From contig NC_014541.1 in the NCBI RefSeq assembly GCF_000148645.1, positions 3,867,139-3,931,138 on the forward strand: 64,000 nucleotides of DNA, given 5' to 3'. Positions within the stretch are counted from its first letter, which is position 1. Every line of letters begins with the position of its first letter. Positions 1-7,239 of this stretch are shown one piece after another. The notes beneath the pieces were generated by a model that worked only from the letters and a program-made list of their open reading frames with translations, searched no databases and was not told where the DNA came from. The position numbers were made by a program, and so were the translations under genes. Source of the stretch: Ferrimonas balearica DSM 9799. Its GTDB lineage: Bacteria > Pseudomonadota > Gammaproteobacteria > Enterobacterales > Shewanellaceae.

Positions 1-483
1 GCGCTGGCAACCATCATGGCTACGGATTTTATATTCACAACTCTTCTCCCTGTTATTATCGCGCCGCGGAAATGTTGCTTACTCCGGCACACTTATATTT
101 CACAAGGATTAATTTTTATTCAAACACATTGTTTTCATCACTTTGATAGCCAACAGTAATATCAACAGCCCGATTAAAATCCTTTTGCCGAATGCAATCT
201 GCATCACCGTGACACGAATTAGCCAGAACGCATCGTCGCCATGCGGCCCCCGCAAGGCAGCCCATATAGGGCGTGTGTAAGAGAGTGAGAGAAAATGGGG
301 AAAAGATGAAGATAAAGTGAAGAGGGAAGACTTTTAATGCAGATGGCTCATCTTTTCGATAGCGATAAAACAATAAGAGTATTAAAGGTTGGAAGTAAAT
401 ATTGGTTGGTTGATATTAGACTTCATTAACAACCTAATGCATTCACCCGCGGATTATATTTCTGACCTTGTATATCGCGGGCA
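1..483. other. AT-rich intergenic edge, no gene recognised
   Basis: No convincing gene is seen on either strand. The stretch is visibly more AT-rich than the rest of the window. It contains a purine-rich run on the plus strand at about 278-330. The longest open frame (minus strand, 116-373, 85 codons) has no recognisable motif, is rich in Cys and Phe, and lacks a good ribosome binding site, so it is not called. The stretch lies downstream of sspB and is closed off by the sspB terminator. Confidence 0.6.
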
Positions 484-510
484 CAAAAAAAGCGACCCCA
501 TGGGGTCGCT
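484..510 (-). terminator. Rho-independent terminator of sspAB
   Basis: A near-perfect inverted repeat (491-498 pairing with 503-510, arms GCGACCC/GGGTCGC) lies 19 bases past the sspB stop. On the minus strand it is followed by a run of seven T (484-490 on the plus strand are A). This is a textbook intrinsic terminator. Confidence 0.85.
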
Positions 511-528
511 TAATCAATTGGTGGTGAC

Positions 529-957
529 TCACTTAATCACTTTCAGGGTCGGACGTCCCTTGGGACGCTCAGCCACCGGCTCGTCAGCCACCGGAATATC
601 GGCTTCATTCGGCACGCCTTCGGCCTGCTCGTACGCAGCTTCCGGCTGGAAGACGGTACCTGCGCCGTTTTCACGGGCGTAGATGGCCGCCACCGCATAC
701 ATCGGCACGCGCAGGGCATGAGGCTGGCCGCCAAAGCGAGCGTTGAAGGTCACTTCCTCGTTGCCCATCTGCAGATTGCCCACCGCATGGGGGGCGATAT
801 TGAGGACGATCTGGCCATCCTCAACAAACTGCCGGGGTACCTGGACACCGGGCATCTCTGCCTCCACCACCAGATGGGGAGTCAGGTCGTTGTCCAGCAA
901 CCATTCGTAGAAGGCCCGCAGCAGGTACGGCCGGCTGGGGCTCAACACTTTGCTCAT
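529..957 (-). CDS. sspB: ClpXP specificity-enhancing factor SspB
   Basis: SspB is the adaptor that delivers ssrA-tagged and other substrates to the ClpXP protease. The 142-residue product starts with the family pattern SPSRPYLLRAFYEWLLDN (about residues 7-24) and has the beta-rich substrate-binding core up to about residue 105. An acidic, Pro/Glu-rich flexible tail follows, ending in a short basic/hydrophobic peptide (RPTLKVIK) that matches the ClpX-binding tail of the family. The start overlaps the sspA stop (ATGA), so the two genes are translationally coupled. Length fits the family (about 140-165). Confidence 0.95.
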   Translation of the reverse strand: MSKVLSPSRPYLLRAFYEWLLDNDLTPHLVVEAEMPGVQVPRQFVEDGQIVLNIAPHAVGNLQMGNEEVTFNARFGGQPHALRVPMYAVAAIYARENGAGTVFQPEAAYEQAEGVPNEADIPVADEPVAERPKGRPTLKVIK

Positions 958-1583
958 ACGCCGATGCGCATCTCGCGCTCAGCTTCGGTCAGAGAAGCCT
1001 TGAAAGACTCACGCTCGAACAGACGGGTCATGTAACCCTTCACTTCGGCGCTGCCACGACCGGTCAGTTCGATACCCAGGGACGGCAGACGCCAGAACAG
1101 CGGCGCCAGGTAGCAATCCACCAGGGTGAACTCTTCGCTCATAAAGTACGGCGCTTCAGCAAATACCGGGCCCAGGGCCAGGATGCTTTCAGCCAGCTCT
1201 TTACGGGCTGCGGTGACACCGTCGTTGTTCTGAATGCGTTCGGCCAGGGTGTACCAGTCGTGCTGGATGCGATGCATCATCAGACGGCTTTGGCCACGGG
1301 AAACCGGATAAACGGGCATCAGCGGCGGGTGAGGGAAACGCTCATCAAGGTACTCCATAATGATGCGTGCGTTGTAAAGCACCAGTTCCCGATCCACCAG
1401 AGTGGGTACGCTGTTGTACGGGTTCAGCTCAGCCAGATCCTGCGGCAGTTGGTCCGGATCCACTTGGATCACTTCAACCCCTACACCCTTCTCGGCCAGA
1501 ACGATACGAACCTGGTGGCTGTAGAGATCGCTGGCACCGGAATACAGGGCCATGACAGAGCGTTTGTTGGCAGCGACAGCCAT
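954..1583 (-). CDS. sspA: Stringent starvation protein A (RNA polymerase-associated, GST fold)
   Basis: SspA binds RNA polymerase and in E. coli supports acid and stationary-phase survival. The 209-residue product has the N-terminal thioredoxin-like half of a glutathione-S-transferase fold (MALYSGASDLYSHQVRIVL, then NSVPTLVDRELVLYNARII with the cis-Pro region) and an all-helical C-terminal half. The start at 1583 is chosen over an upstream in-frame ATG at 1622 because GGAGGG lies 7 bases before it and the residues upstream do not match the family. Forms an operon with sspB. It lies 96 bases downstream of petC, so readthrough from the cytochrome operon is possible. Confidence 0.95.
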   Translation of the reverse strand: MAVAANKRSVMALYSGASDLYSHQVRIVLAEKGVGVEVIQVDPDQLPQDLAELNPYNSVPTLVDRELVLYNARIIMEYLDERFPHPPLMPVYPVSRGQSRLMMHRIQHDWYTLAERIQNNDGVTAARKELAESILALGPVFAEAPYFMSEEFTLVDCYLAPLFWRLPSLGIELTGRGSAEVKGYMTRLFERESFKASLTEAEREMRIGV

Positions 1584-1618
1584 TGATACCCTCCGAAAAA
1601 GTTCAGATAGCAGAAACA

Positions 1619-1664
1619 GCAACGGGGGGCACAGGGCCCCCAGTTGCGCAAAGGACAGATTGTA
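1619..1664 (-). promoter_or_regulatory. Candidate sspA promoter -10 and 5'-end stem-loop
   Basis: On the minus strand a TACAAT box (1659-1664) is followed about 12 bases later by a strong hairpin: 5-bp arms 1619-1623/1643-1647, one mismatch, and 6-bp GC arms 1625-1630/1636-1641 around a 5-base loop. If the -10 box is used, the hairpin sits at the very 5' end of the sspA mRNA. It lacks a T run, so it is not a normal terminator. The -35 match is poor (about TACACT at 17-base spacing). Confidence 0.4.
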
Positions 1665-1679
1665 ACCTTTTATCGGCGA

Positions 1680-2375
1680 TTAGTGTACATCCCGCCAGTA
1701 CTCCCGCTTAAGCAGGTAGGCCAGCACGAAGAACACTGCCAGGAATCCCAGCACCCATTTACCCATCCGCTCACGTTCAAGACGAACCGGTTCGGCGGAG
1801 TAAGTCAGGAAGTTGGTGATATCCAGCACCAGTTGGTCATACTCTTCCGCGTTCATGGTACCGCCGGAAGCGACCACAGTGCCGTCTTCCTGCAGAACCG
1901 GTTTACCCTGGTAGGTTTCCAGAACGTGGGGCATACCCACGGACGGGAACACCAGGTTATTCACGCCGAACGGACGGTCCGGATCAACGTAGAACGCTTT
2001 CAGGTAGGAGTAGACCCAGTCGGAACCGCGCACGCGGGCCACCATGGTCAGGTCCGGCGGCGCCGCACCAAACCACTTCTCAGCATCCGCCTGCGGGATG
2101 GCGCTGACCATCAGGTCACCGATCTTGGCGTCGGTGTAGATCAGTTCGCGCATCTGCTCCTTGGTGAAGCCGATGTCATCGGCAACACGCTCGTAGCGCT
2201 GATACTGGGTGCTGTGACAGCCGGAGCAGTTCTCCATAAAGGCCACGGCACCGCGCTGCAGGGAAGCCTGGTCAGCCAGATCGATGTTGGCCGGAACCAC
2301 GTGCTCGTTGTTACCGCCAGCGGCGTAGCTCAGTGCCGGCAGGGCGGCAATGATTGCGATGATGAACTTCTTCAT
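1680..2375 (-). CDS. petC: Ubiquinol-cytochrome c reductase, cytochrome c1 subunit
   Basis: Haem-c subunit of the cytochrome bc1 complex, passing electrons from the Rieske centre to soluble cytochrome c. The start at 2375 (MKKFIIAIIAALPALSYA) gives a signal peptide and 231 residues. The CSGCH haem-binding motif is near residue 50. A single C-terminal membrane anchor (about residues 204-222, MGKWVLGFLAVFFVLAYLL) is followed by a short basic tail. The ATG overlaps the petB stop by one base (TAATG), showing translational coupling within petA-petB-petC. Confidence 0.96.
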   Translation of the reverse strand: MKKFIIAIIAALPALSYAAGGNNEHVVPANIDLADQASLQRGAVAFMENCSGCHSTQYQRYERVADDIGFTKEQMRELIYTDAKIGDLMVSAIPQADAEKWFGAAPPDLTMVARVRGSDWVYSYLKAFYVDPDRPFGVNNLVFPSVGMPHVLETYQGKPVLQEDGTVVASGGTMNAEEYDQLVLDITNFLTYSAEPVRLERERMGKWVLGFLAVFFVLAYLLKREYWRDVH

Positions 2376-3586
2376 TAGCCTGTCACCCTTTCCGGAACCG
2401 GTTTGCATTTCTCGTTCTTGCTGTAGAGGAACAGCAGGGCAAAGAAGCCGAAGTAACCTACCGAGAAGATCCGCGCCAGCAGTGTGTACAGCGGGGTCGC
2501 CGGCAGGGCACCGAGGATACCCAGGGCAATAAAGCAGACCACGAACTGGGCAATGTTCAGCTTGTGGATGCCACTGCGGTAGCGGATCGACTTCACCTTA
2601 CAACGGTCCAGCCAGGGCAGAACGAACAGCACAGCGATGGCGGCGCCCATGGCAACCACACCCAGCAGCTTGTCCGGAACCGCACGCAGAATGGCGTAGA
2701 ACGGGGTGAAGTACCATACCGGAGCGATGTGCTCAGGGGTCTTCAGCGGGTTAGCGGCTTCGAAGTTCGGCGGCTCAAGGAAGTAACCACCGCCTTCCGG
2801 CATAAAGAAGATCACGTAGCAGAACAGGATCAGGAAGCCAGCCACGCCTACGATGTCCTTAACGGTGTAGTAGGGGTGGAACGGAATCGCATCCAGCGGC
2901 CAGCCATCCGGGCCTTTGTTCTTCTTCACTTCGATGCCGTCCGGGTTGTTGGAACCCACTTCGTGCAGGGCGATGATGTGCAGGAACACCAGCACCACCA
3001 GCACCAGCGGCAACGCGATAACGTGCAGGGCGAAGAAGCGGTTCAGGGTTGCACCGGACACCACGTAGTCACCACGGATCCACAGGGTCAGGTCGTCACC
3101 AATCACCGGAATGGCACCAAACAGCGAGATGATCACCTGGGCGCCCCAGTAGGACATCTGGCCCCACGGCAGCAGGTAGCCCATAAAGGCTTCGGCCATC
3201 AGCACCAGGAAGATCAGCATACCGAAGATCCACAGCAGCTCACGGGGCTTCTGGTAGGAGCCGTAGATCAGGCCGCGGAACATGTGCAGGTAGATCACCA
3301 CGAAGAACGCGGAGGCACCGGTGGAGTGCATGTAACGCAGCAACCAACCGTACTCCACATCACGCATGATGTATTCGATGGAGGCAAAGGCCCCTTCCGC
3401 GCTGGGTACGTAGTTCATGGTCAGCCAGATACCGGTCAGGATCTGGTTCACCAGTACCAGCATGGCCAGGGAGCCAAAGAAGTACCAGAAGTTGAAGTTT
3501 TTCGGTGCCGGATACTGACCCACATGCTTGTTGTAGGTCGCCGTCATCGGGATCCGGGCGTCAATCCAATCGACAAGCTTTTTCAT
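2375..3586 (-). CDS. petB: Ubiquinol-cytochrome c reductase, cytochrome b subunit
   Basis: The 403-residue, multi-pass core of the bc1 complex carries both b haems and the quinol/quinone sites. Seen in the sequence: transmembrane helices starting around residue 35, the pair of His-containing helices (RYMHSTGASAFFVVIYLHMFRG and FFALHVIALPLVLVVLVFLHIIALHE) that ligate the haems, the GYLLPWGQMSYW segment of the Qo region and the conserved PEHIAPVWYFTPFYA stretch. Length and single-chain b-type organisation are usual for gammaproteobacteria. It is three bases downstream of petA. Confidence 0.97.
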   Translation of the reverse strand: MKKLVDWIDARIPMTATYNKHVGQYPAPKNFNFWYFFGSLAMLVLVNQILTGIWLTMNYVPSAEGAFASIEYIMRDVEYGWLLRYMHSTGASAFFVVIYLHMFRGLIYGSYQKPRELLWIFGMLIFLVLMAEAFMGYLLPWGQMSYWGAQVIISLFGAIPVIGDDLTLWIRGDYVVSGATLNRFFALHVIALPLVLVVLVFLHIIALHEVGSNNPDGIEVKKNKGPDGWPLDAIPFHPYYTVKDIVGVAGFLILFCYVIFFMPEGGGYFLEPPNFEAANPLKTPEHIAPVWYFTPFYAILRAVPDKLLGVVAMGAAIAVLFVLPWLDRCKVKSIRYRSGIHKLNIAQFVVCFIALGILGALPATPLYTLLARIFSVGYFGFFALLFLYSKNEKCKPVPERVTG

Positions 3587-3588
3587 GA

Positions 3589-4179
3589 TTAAGCCGCTCC
3601 CTCGTCAACGCCGATCAGCACGGTGGCATCGTCCACATAGGTATGCGGCGGAATCACCAGGTTCAGCGGGGCCGGAACACCGGCGAATACCCGGCCAGCC
3701 ATATCGAACTTGGAGCCGTGGCAGGGGCAGAAGAAACCGGACTCGACCCCTTCCACCTGCTGTTCAAACGACTTAGGCAGGTAAGTCGGGGAACAACCGA
3801 GGTGGGTACAGAGGCCAACGGCGATGAAGTACTCGTCCTTGATGGAACGGTACGGATTTTTGGCGTACTCCGGCTGCTGAGGCTCGTCAGAGGCGGGATC
3901 CCGCAACTGATCGGCCAGCGTGTCCAGGTTGGCCAGAACTTTATCGGTGCGACGTACAATCCAAACCGGCTTGCCGCGCCACTCGACGCGCAACATTTGG
4001 CCTGGTTCCAGTTTGCTGATGTTTACTTCTACTGGTGCGCCAGCGGCTTTTGCCTTAGCGCTCGGGTTCCAAGACTTAATGAAGGGAACCGCAACAGCAG
4101 CAGCGCCAGCTCCGCCAACCACAGCCGTGGCAACGGTCAGGAATCTGCGACGTCCAGTATCGACAGGCGCATTGCTCAT
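3589..4179 (-). CDS. petA: Ubiquinol-cytochrome c reductase, Rieske iron-sulfur subunit
   Basis: Rieske [2Fe-2S] protein of the bc1 complex. The start at 4179 (ATG with GGGAG 9-10 bases upstream) gives 196 residues. The N-terminus has a twin-arginine signal-anchor ([23 protein letters not shown], residues 10-32), as expected for a folded Fe-S protein sent out by Tat. The cluster boxes are CTHLGC (C124, H126, C129) and CPCHGS (C151, C153, H154): C124/H126/C151/H154 bind the cluster and C129-C153 form the disulfide. First gene of petABC. The open frame extends upstream to 4317, but that part crosses the promoter and is not protein-like. Confidence 0.97.
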   Translation of the reverse strand: MSNAPVDTGRRRFLTVATAVVGGAGAAAVAVPFIKSWNPSAKAKAAGAPVEVNISKLEPGQMLRVEWRGKPVWIVRRTDKVLANLDTLADQLRDPASDEPQQPEYAKNPYRSIKDEYFIAVGLCTHLGCSPTYLPKSFEQQVEGVESGFFCPCHGSKFDMAGRVFAGVPAPLNLVIPPHTYVDDATVLIGVDEGAA

Positions 4180-4278
4180 CCACTTATCTCCCGTAGGGGT
4201 TCTGCTTTTTAGATTAATTTGGTGGCTTTTTAACCAAAACCGCCATTTTGCGCAGCATAGCGGTTTGGAAGCGGGGCC

Positions 4279-4307
4279 ATTATATAGAAAAACCAGACAC
4301 AGGTCAT
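4279..4307 (-). promoter_or_regulatory. Sigma-70 type promoter of petABC
   Basis: On the minus strand ATGACC (4302-4307) and TATAAT (4279-4284) are separated by 17 bases. The predicted start is about 4272, leaving a leader of roughly 90 bases before petA. The perfect -10 and ideal spacing make this one of the clearest promoters in the window. Confidence 0.7.
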
Positions 4308-4421
4308 ACTTTCGCAATGAGATTGAACCAAATCACGGCAGCATGGGGAGTGAGGGAGACTCAGGAGGGGGAAATGAAGAAATTTATCGAACGGTAAGGC
4401 TCAGAAAAGCCACAGAACATA

Positions 4422-4452
4422 AAGAAAAACCCGACCTTTCGGCCGGGTTTTC
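4422..4452 (-). terminator. Rho-independent terminator of rplM-rpsI
   Basis: 10-bp inverted repeat (4427-4436 with 4441-4450, AAACCCGGCC-type arms with one G-U pair) around a GAAA tetraloop, with T-rich sequence on the minus strand after it. It lies 26 bases past the rpsI stop and separates the ribosomal operon from petABC. Confidence 0.85.
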
Positions 4453-4477
4453 CGTATCGAACCAAAGTTCCAGCGAA

Positions 4478-4864
4478 TTAACGCTTGGAGAACTGAGGAC
4501 GACGACGTGCTTTGCGCAGACCAACTTTCTTACGCTCAACCTCACGGGCATCACGAGTAACAAAGCCAGCTTCACGCAGAGTCGGACGCAGGGACTCATC
4601 GTACTGCATCAGAGCACGGGTGATACCGTGACGGATGGCACCGGACTGACCGGTGATACCACCGCCAGTTACGGTTACGTAGATGTCCAGCTTGTCCAGC
4701 ATCTCAACCAGCTCCAGCGGCTGACGAACTACCATACGGGCAGTTTCGCGGCCGAAGAATTGCTCCAGAGAACGCTTGTTTACAGTGATGTTGCCGCTAC
4801 CCTGCTTGATGAAAACACGAGCAGTAGAGGTTTTGCGGCGGCCGGTACCGTAGTATTGAGTCAT
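4478..4864 (-). CDS. rpsI: 30S ribosomal protein S9
   Basis: The 128-residue product opens with the S9 signature [15 protein letters not shown] and contains the [19 protein letters not shown] box. It ends in the basic RRPQFSKR tail that reaches into the ribosomal P site. Second gene of the conserved rplM-rpsI operon, 13 bases after rplM. Confidence 0.98.
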   Translation of the reverse strand: MTQYYGTGRRKTSTARVFIKQGSGNITVNKRSLEQFFGRETARMVVRQPLELVEMLDKLDIYVTVTGGGITGQSGAIRHGITRALMQYDESLRPTLREAGFVTRDAREVERKKVGLRKARRRPQFSKR

Positions 4865-4877
4865 TGCCTATATCCCC

Positions 4878-5306
4878 TTAGATATCCAGAACCTGAGGCT
4901 GCTGTGCAGCGTGCTTGTGCTCGGCACCAGCGTACACTTTCAGCTTACGGAACATGGCGCGACCCAGAGGACCTTTCGGCAGCATGCCCTTAACCGCTTT
5001 CTCGATGATCATCTCAGGCTTACGAGCCTGCAGATCGGAGAAGTTGATTTCTTTGATACCACCCGGGTAACCGGAGTGACGGTAGTACATCTTGGCAGCA
5101 GCCTTGTTACCGGTCACGGTTACTTTCTCGGCGTTGATGATCACGATGTAGTCACCGGTATCAACGTGAGGAGTGTACTCAGGCTTGTGCTTGCCGCGCA
5201 GACGGCGAGCTACTTCGGTAGCCAGGCGACCCAGGGTCTTGCCCTCGGCATCGATGATAAACCAGTCGCGTTGTACGGACTCTGGCTTAGCAGTAAAAGT
5301 TTTCAT
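4878..5306 (-). CDS. rplM: 50S ribosomal protein L13
   Basis: The 142-residue product matches L13 in length and pattern: [20 protein letters not shown] at the start, [23 protein letters not shown], the [11 protein letters not shown] box, and [32 protein letters not shown] near the end. First gene of the rplM-rpsI operon. It has a long leader (see the promoter and leader entries), and in E. coli L13 represses its own operon through the leader. Confidence 0.98.
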   Translation of the reverse strand: MKTFTAKPESVQRDWFIIDAEGKTLGRLATEVARRLRGKHKPEYTPHVDTGDYIVIINAEKVTVTGNKAAAKMYYRHSGYPGGIKEINFSDLQARKPEMIIEKAVKGMLPKGPLGRAMFRKLKVYAGAEHKHAAQQPQVLDI

Positions 5307-5454
5307 GAGACTAAAAACCCAAATTAGCTGTTACAAAAGCGCCCTGTCGGGGCCGACAGTGCGACCTCTCCTGGCCTCCCACCCGTCCCTTCGAACGCGT
5401 CAAGACCTTGGTTTTGGTGACCAAACGATCACCTGTAACGTGGGCAGGGCGCGA
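5307..5454 (-). promoter_or_regulatory. rplM mRNA leader with two hairpins, candidate L13 autoregulatory element
   Basis: About 140 bases of transcribed leader precede rplM. It can form a compact GC hairpin (5344-5350 with 5353-5359, arms CTGTCGG/CCGACAG) and, further upstream, a GGTGA/TCACC stem near 5416-5434. E. coli rplM is known to be repressed by its product through the leader. That this leader works the same way is inference from position only. Confidence 0.35.
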
Positions 5455-5482
5455 ATTATAGAGCAGGGCGATGCAAAAATCA
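5455..5482 (-). promoter_or_regulatory. rplM-rpsI promoter
   Basis: A perfect TATAAT (5455-5460 on the minus strand) lies about 150 bases before rplM. The -35 is weak (TGATTT-like at 16-base spacing) and overlaps an AT-rich inverted repeat at 5473-5495 (GCAAAAATCA/TGATTTTTTGC) that also lies just past the zapE stop. Confidence 0.5.
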
Positions 5483-5512
5483 CCTGATTTTTTGCTCGCT
5501 TTCCGTCGATAT

Positions 5513-6634
5513 TCAGGGCAGGTGTGGCCGGGCCAGGTAGTCGTGGCTCTGCATTTCGGTTAACCGGCTCAGGCAGCGTTTGAACTCAAAGCTGACCAAA
5601 CCATCGGTATACAGATCGGACATTGCCACGTCAGCGGAGAGGATGAGCTTCACTCCCCGCTCATAAAACTCGTCAACCATGGCAATGAAGCGGCGGGCCA
5701 CATCATCACCAGTGGATTGCGCCCCCATCTGGGTGACCCCGCTGAGGAGGACGGTATGGTACAGGCGTGCCAGCTCCATGTAATCGCTTTGACTGCGCGG
5801 TCCGTCACATAACGCCAGAAAATCCAGCAGAACCACCCCATCGGCATGGCGTTGCACCGCAATCGGGCGCCCCAGAATCTCGATATCGCCCCCCACCTGG
5901 CCCGGTTCCGGCGCCAACTGGCCAAAATAGCGCTCGAGATTCTGCTGAGCCTGCTGGTCCAGCGGATGATGGTAGATTTCGGCTTGCTGTAGGGTACGAA
6001 GACGGTAATCGATGCCGCTGTCCACATTCACCACATCACAGTGGGCATTGATAAGGGCAATGGCCGGCAGGAAACGGGCGCGCTGCAAACCATTGCGGTA
6101 CAGCTCGTCCGGCGGGATGTTGGAGGTGGCCACCAACACCACGCCACGGGCAAACAGCAGCTCAAACAGGCCACCCAGCAGCATGGCGTCGGTGATGTCG
6201 GAGACAAAAAACTCGTCGAAGCAGATCACCTCGGCTTCGTCGGCCAGGGTATCGGCAACCTTTTCCAGCGGGTTTACCTGCCCTTTAAGCTGGTTCAGCT
6301 CGGCGTGAACCCGGTGCATAAAGCGGTGGAAGTGGATGCGCATCTTGCGCTTCAGTGGCAGGCACTCAAAGAAGGTATCCACCAGGTAGGTTTTACCCCG
6401 GCCCACTCCACCCCAGAAATAGAGACCCTGAACCGGACTGGGGGCCACGGATTTGCCCAGCAACGCCTGCAGCTTCTGGCCCAGGCTCGGGCGCTGTTGC
6501 TGACGCGCCATTAAGTCGTCAAAAAGGCGCTGCAGGTGGGTTACCGCTTGCTCCTGTGCCGCGTCATACTGGAAGTCATCACGGCTCAAATCGGCGCGGT
6601 AACGCGCCATCGGGGTCGCACTCATACCATCCAT
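5513..6634 (-). CDS. zapE: Cell division ATPase ZapE (AFG1-like)
   Basis: A 373-residue AAA-type ATPase of the AFG1/ZapE family, which acts on FtsZ at late constriction and is needed under low oxygen or heat in E. coli. Walker A is GGVGRGKT (75-82) and Walker B is VICFDEFF near residue 138. The family-typical FHRFMHRVH segment follows Walker A, and TSNIPPDELYRNGLQRARFLP (sensor region) comes later. Divergent from zapG. Two ATGs lie close together (6634 and 6625); the upstream one is listed but neither has a strong ribosome binding site. Confidence 0.95.
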   Translation of the reverse strand: MDGMSATPMARYRADLSRDDFQYDAAQEQAVTHLQRLFDDLMARQQQRPSLGQKLQALLGKSVAPSPVQGLYFWGGVGRGKTYLVDTFFECLPLKRKMRIHFHRFMHRVHAELNQLKGQVNPLEKVADTLADEAEVICFDEFFVSDITDAMLLGGLFELLFARGVVLVATSNIPPDELYRNGLQRARFLPAIALINAHCDVVNVDSGIDYRLRTLQQAEIYHHPLDQQAQQNLERYFGQLAPEPGQVGGDIEILGRPIAVQRHADGVVLLDFLALCDGPRSQSDYMELARLYHTVLLSGVTQMGAQSTGDDVARRFIAMVDEFYERGVKLILSADVAMSDLYTDGLVSFEFKRCLSRLTEMQSHDYLARPHLP

Positions 6635-6771
6635 GAATTTTAATGCTTAGACCTGTTTGCACGGCGGCGCAGTGTATCATGTCACCAGGGGTCGAGGTAT
6701 ATTGACGCCATACTCAGCAGGCGCACCCGCGCGCGCAAGCGGTAATAAAGATGAGGTAAGAAGGAGTGGCT

Positions 6772-7158
6772 ATGAACTGGGCATTTGGCATTTTGCTGTT
6801 TTTCGCAGGGATGGGCTTAGGCTACCTGCTGCATTGGCGCATGAAGGGCAAAGGCGATGATAACCAGCACCTGCGTCGCGAACTGGAACAAGCCCGTTTC
6901 GATCTGGACCAGCAACGCCAGGAAGTGGCCGACTACTTTGAACAGTCCCGCGAGATGATGGTGCAACTGGGCCAGAGCCTGGATAAAGCCAACCGTTTCT
7001 GGAACGACTCCGCTCAGGGGATGCTTGGCGATGGCCAGGTGATGCCGCTGAGCCTGAACCAGCCGCAGCTGGAAGGCCTGGAAGAGATCCCGCCGAAGGA
7101 CTACGTTCAGGGCTCCCACGGCATCATCGGTGCCAAGGATCGCATCGCCAACGGCTGA
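6772..7158 (+). CDS. zapG: Z-ring-associated protein ZapG (YhcB/DUF1043)
   Basis: A 128-residue inner-membrane protein with one N-terminal helix (WAFGILLFFAGMGLGYLLHW) followed by a coiled coil (about 35-75, rich in Q, E, R). The Pro-containing C-terminal tail is typical of DUF1043. ZapG/YhcB links division and envelope growth in E. coli. The ATG at 6772 is preceded by AAGGAG (6761-6766). A GTG two codons upstream lies inside that box and is rejected. It sits next to degQ-degS as in many relatives. Confidence 0.92.
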   Translation: MNWAFGILLFFAGMGLGYLLHWRMKGKGDDNQHLRRELEQARFDLDQQRQEVADYFEQSREMMVQLGQSLDKANRFWNDSAQGMLGDGQVMPLSLNQPQLEGLEEIPPKDYVQGSHGIIGAKDRIANG

Positions 7159-7166
7159 TCGTGCAG

Positions 7167-7196
7167 GGAACTTTCCGCCCCTGCTCAGGGTCGCAA
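7167..7196 (+). promoter_or_regulatory. Candidate sigma-E promoter of degQ
   Basis: GGAACTT (7167-7173), the exact -35 of extracytoplasmic sigma-E promoters, is followed after 17 bases by TCGCAA (7191-7196), a 4/6 match to the TCTGAA -10. The start would be near 7203, about 37 bases before the degQ ATG. Expected biologically, because periplasmic Do proteases are sigma-E targets and DegS, encoded next, triggers sigma-E release. Confidence 0.5.
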
Positions 7197-7239
7197 AGGT
7201 TACTGTTATTCGACATTGATGTCAGGAGATTGATTCAGC

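Noticed and set aside
116-373. 85-codon open frame on the minus strand
   Set aside because: No recognisable pattern, no ribosome binding site, unusual composition; lies in an AT-rich gap after a terminator.
2564-3592. 342-codon open frame antisense to petB
   Set aside because: It is the complementary-strand reading of a highly conserved cytochrome b; long antisense frames are common in GC-rich coding DNA, and its product is His/Gln/Val-rich with no domain.
5473-5495. AT-rich inverted repeat as zapE terminator
   Set aside because: Stem is almost all A/T and overlaps the rplM promoter region; cannot be told from a chance palindrome.
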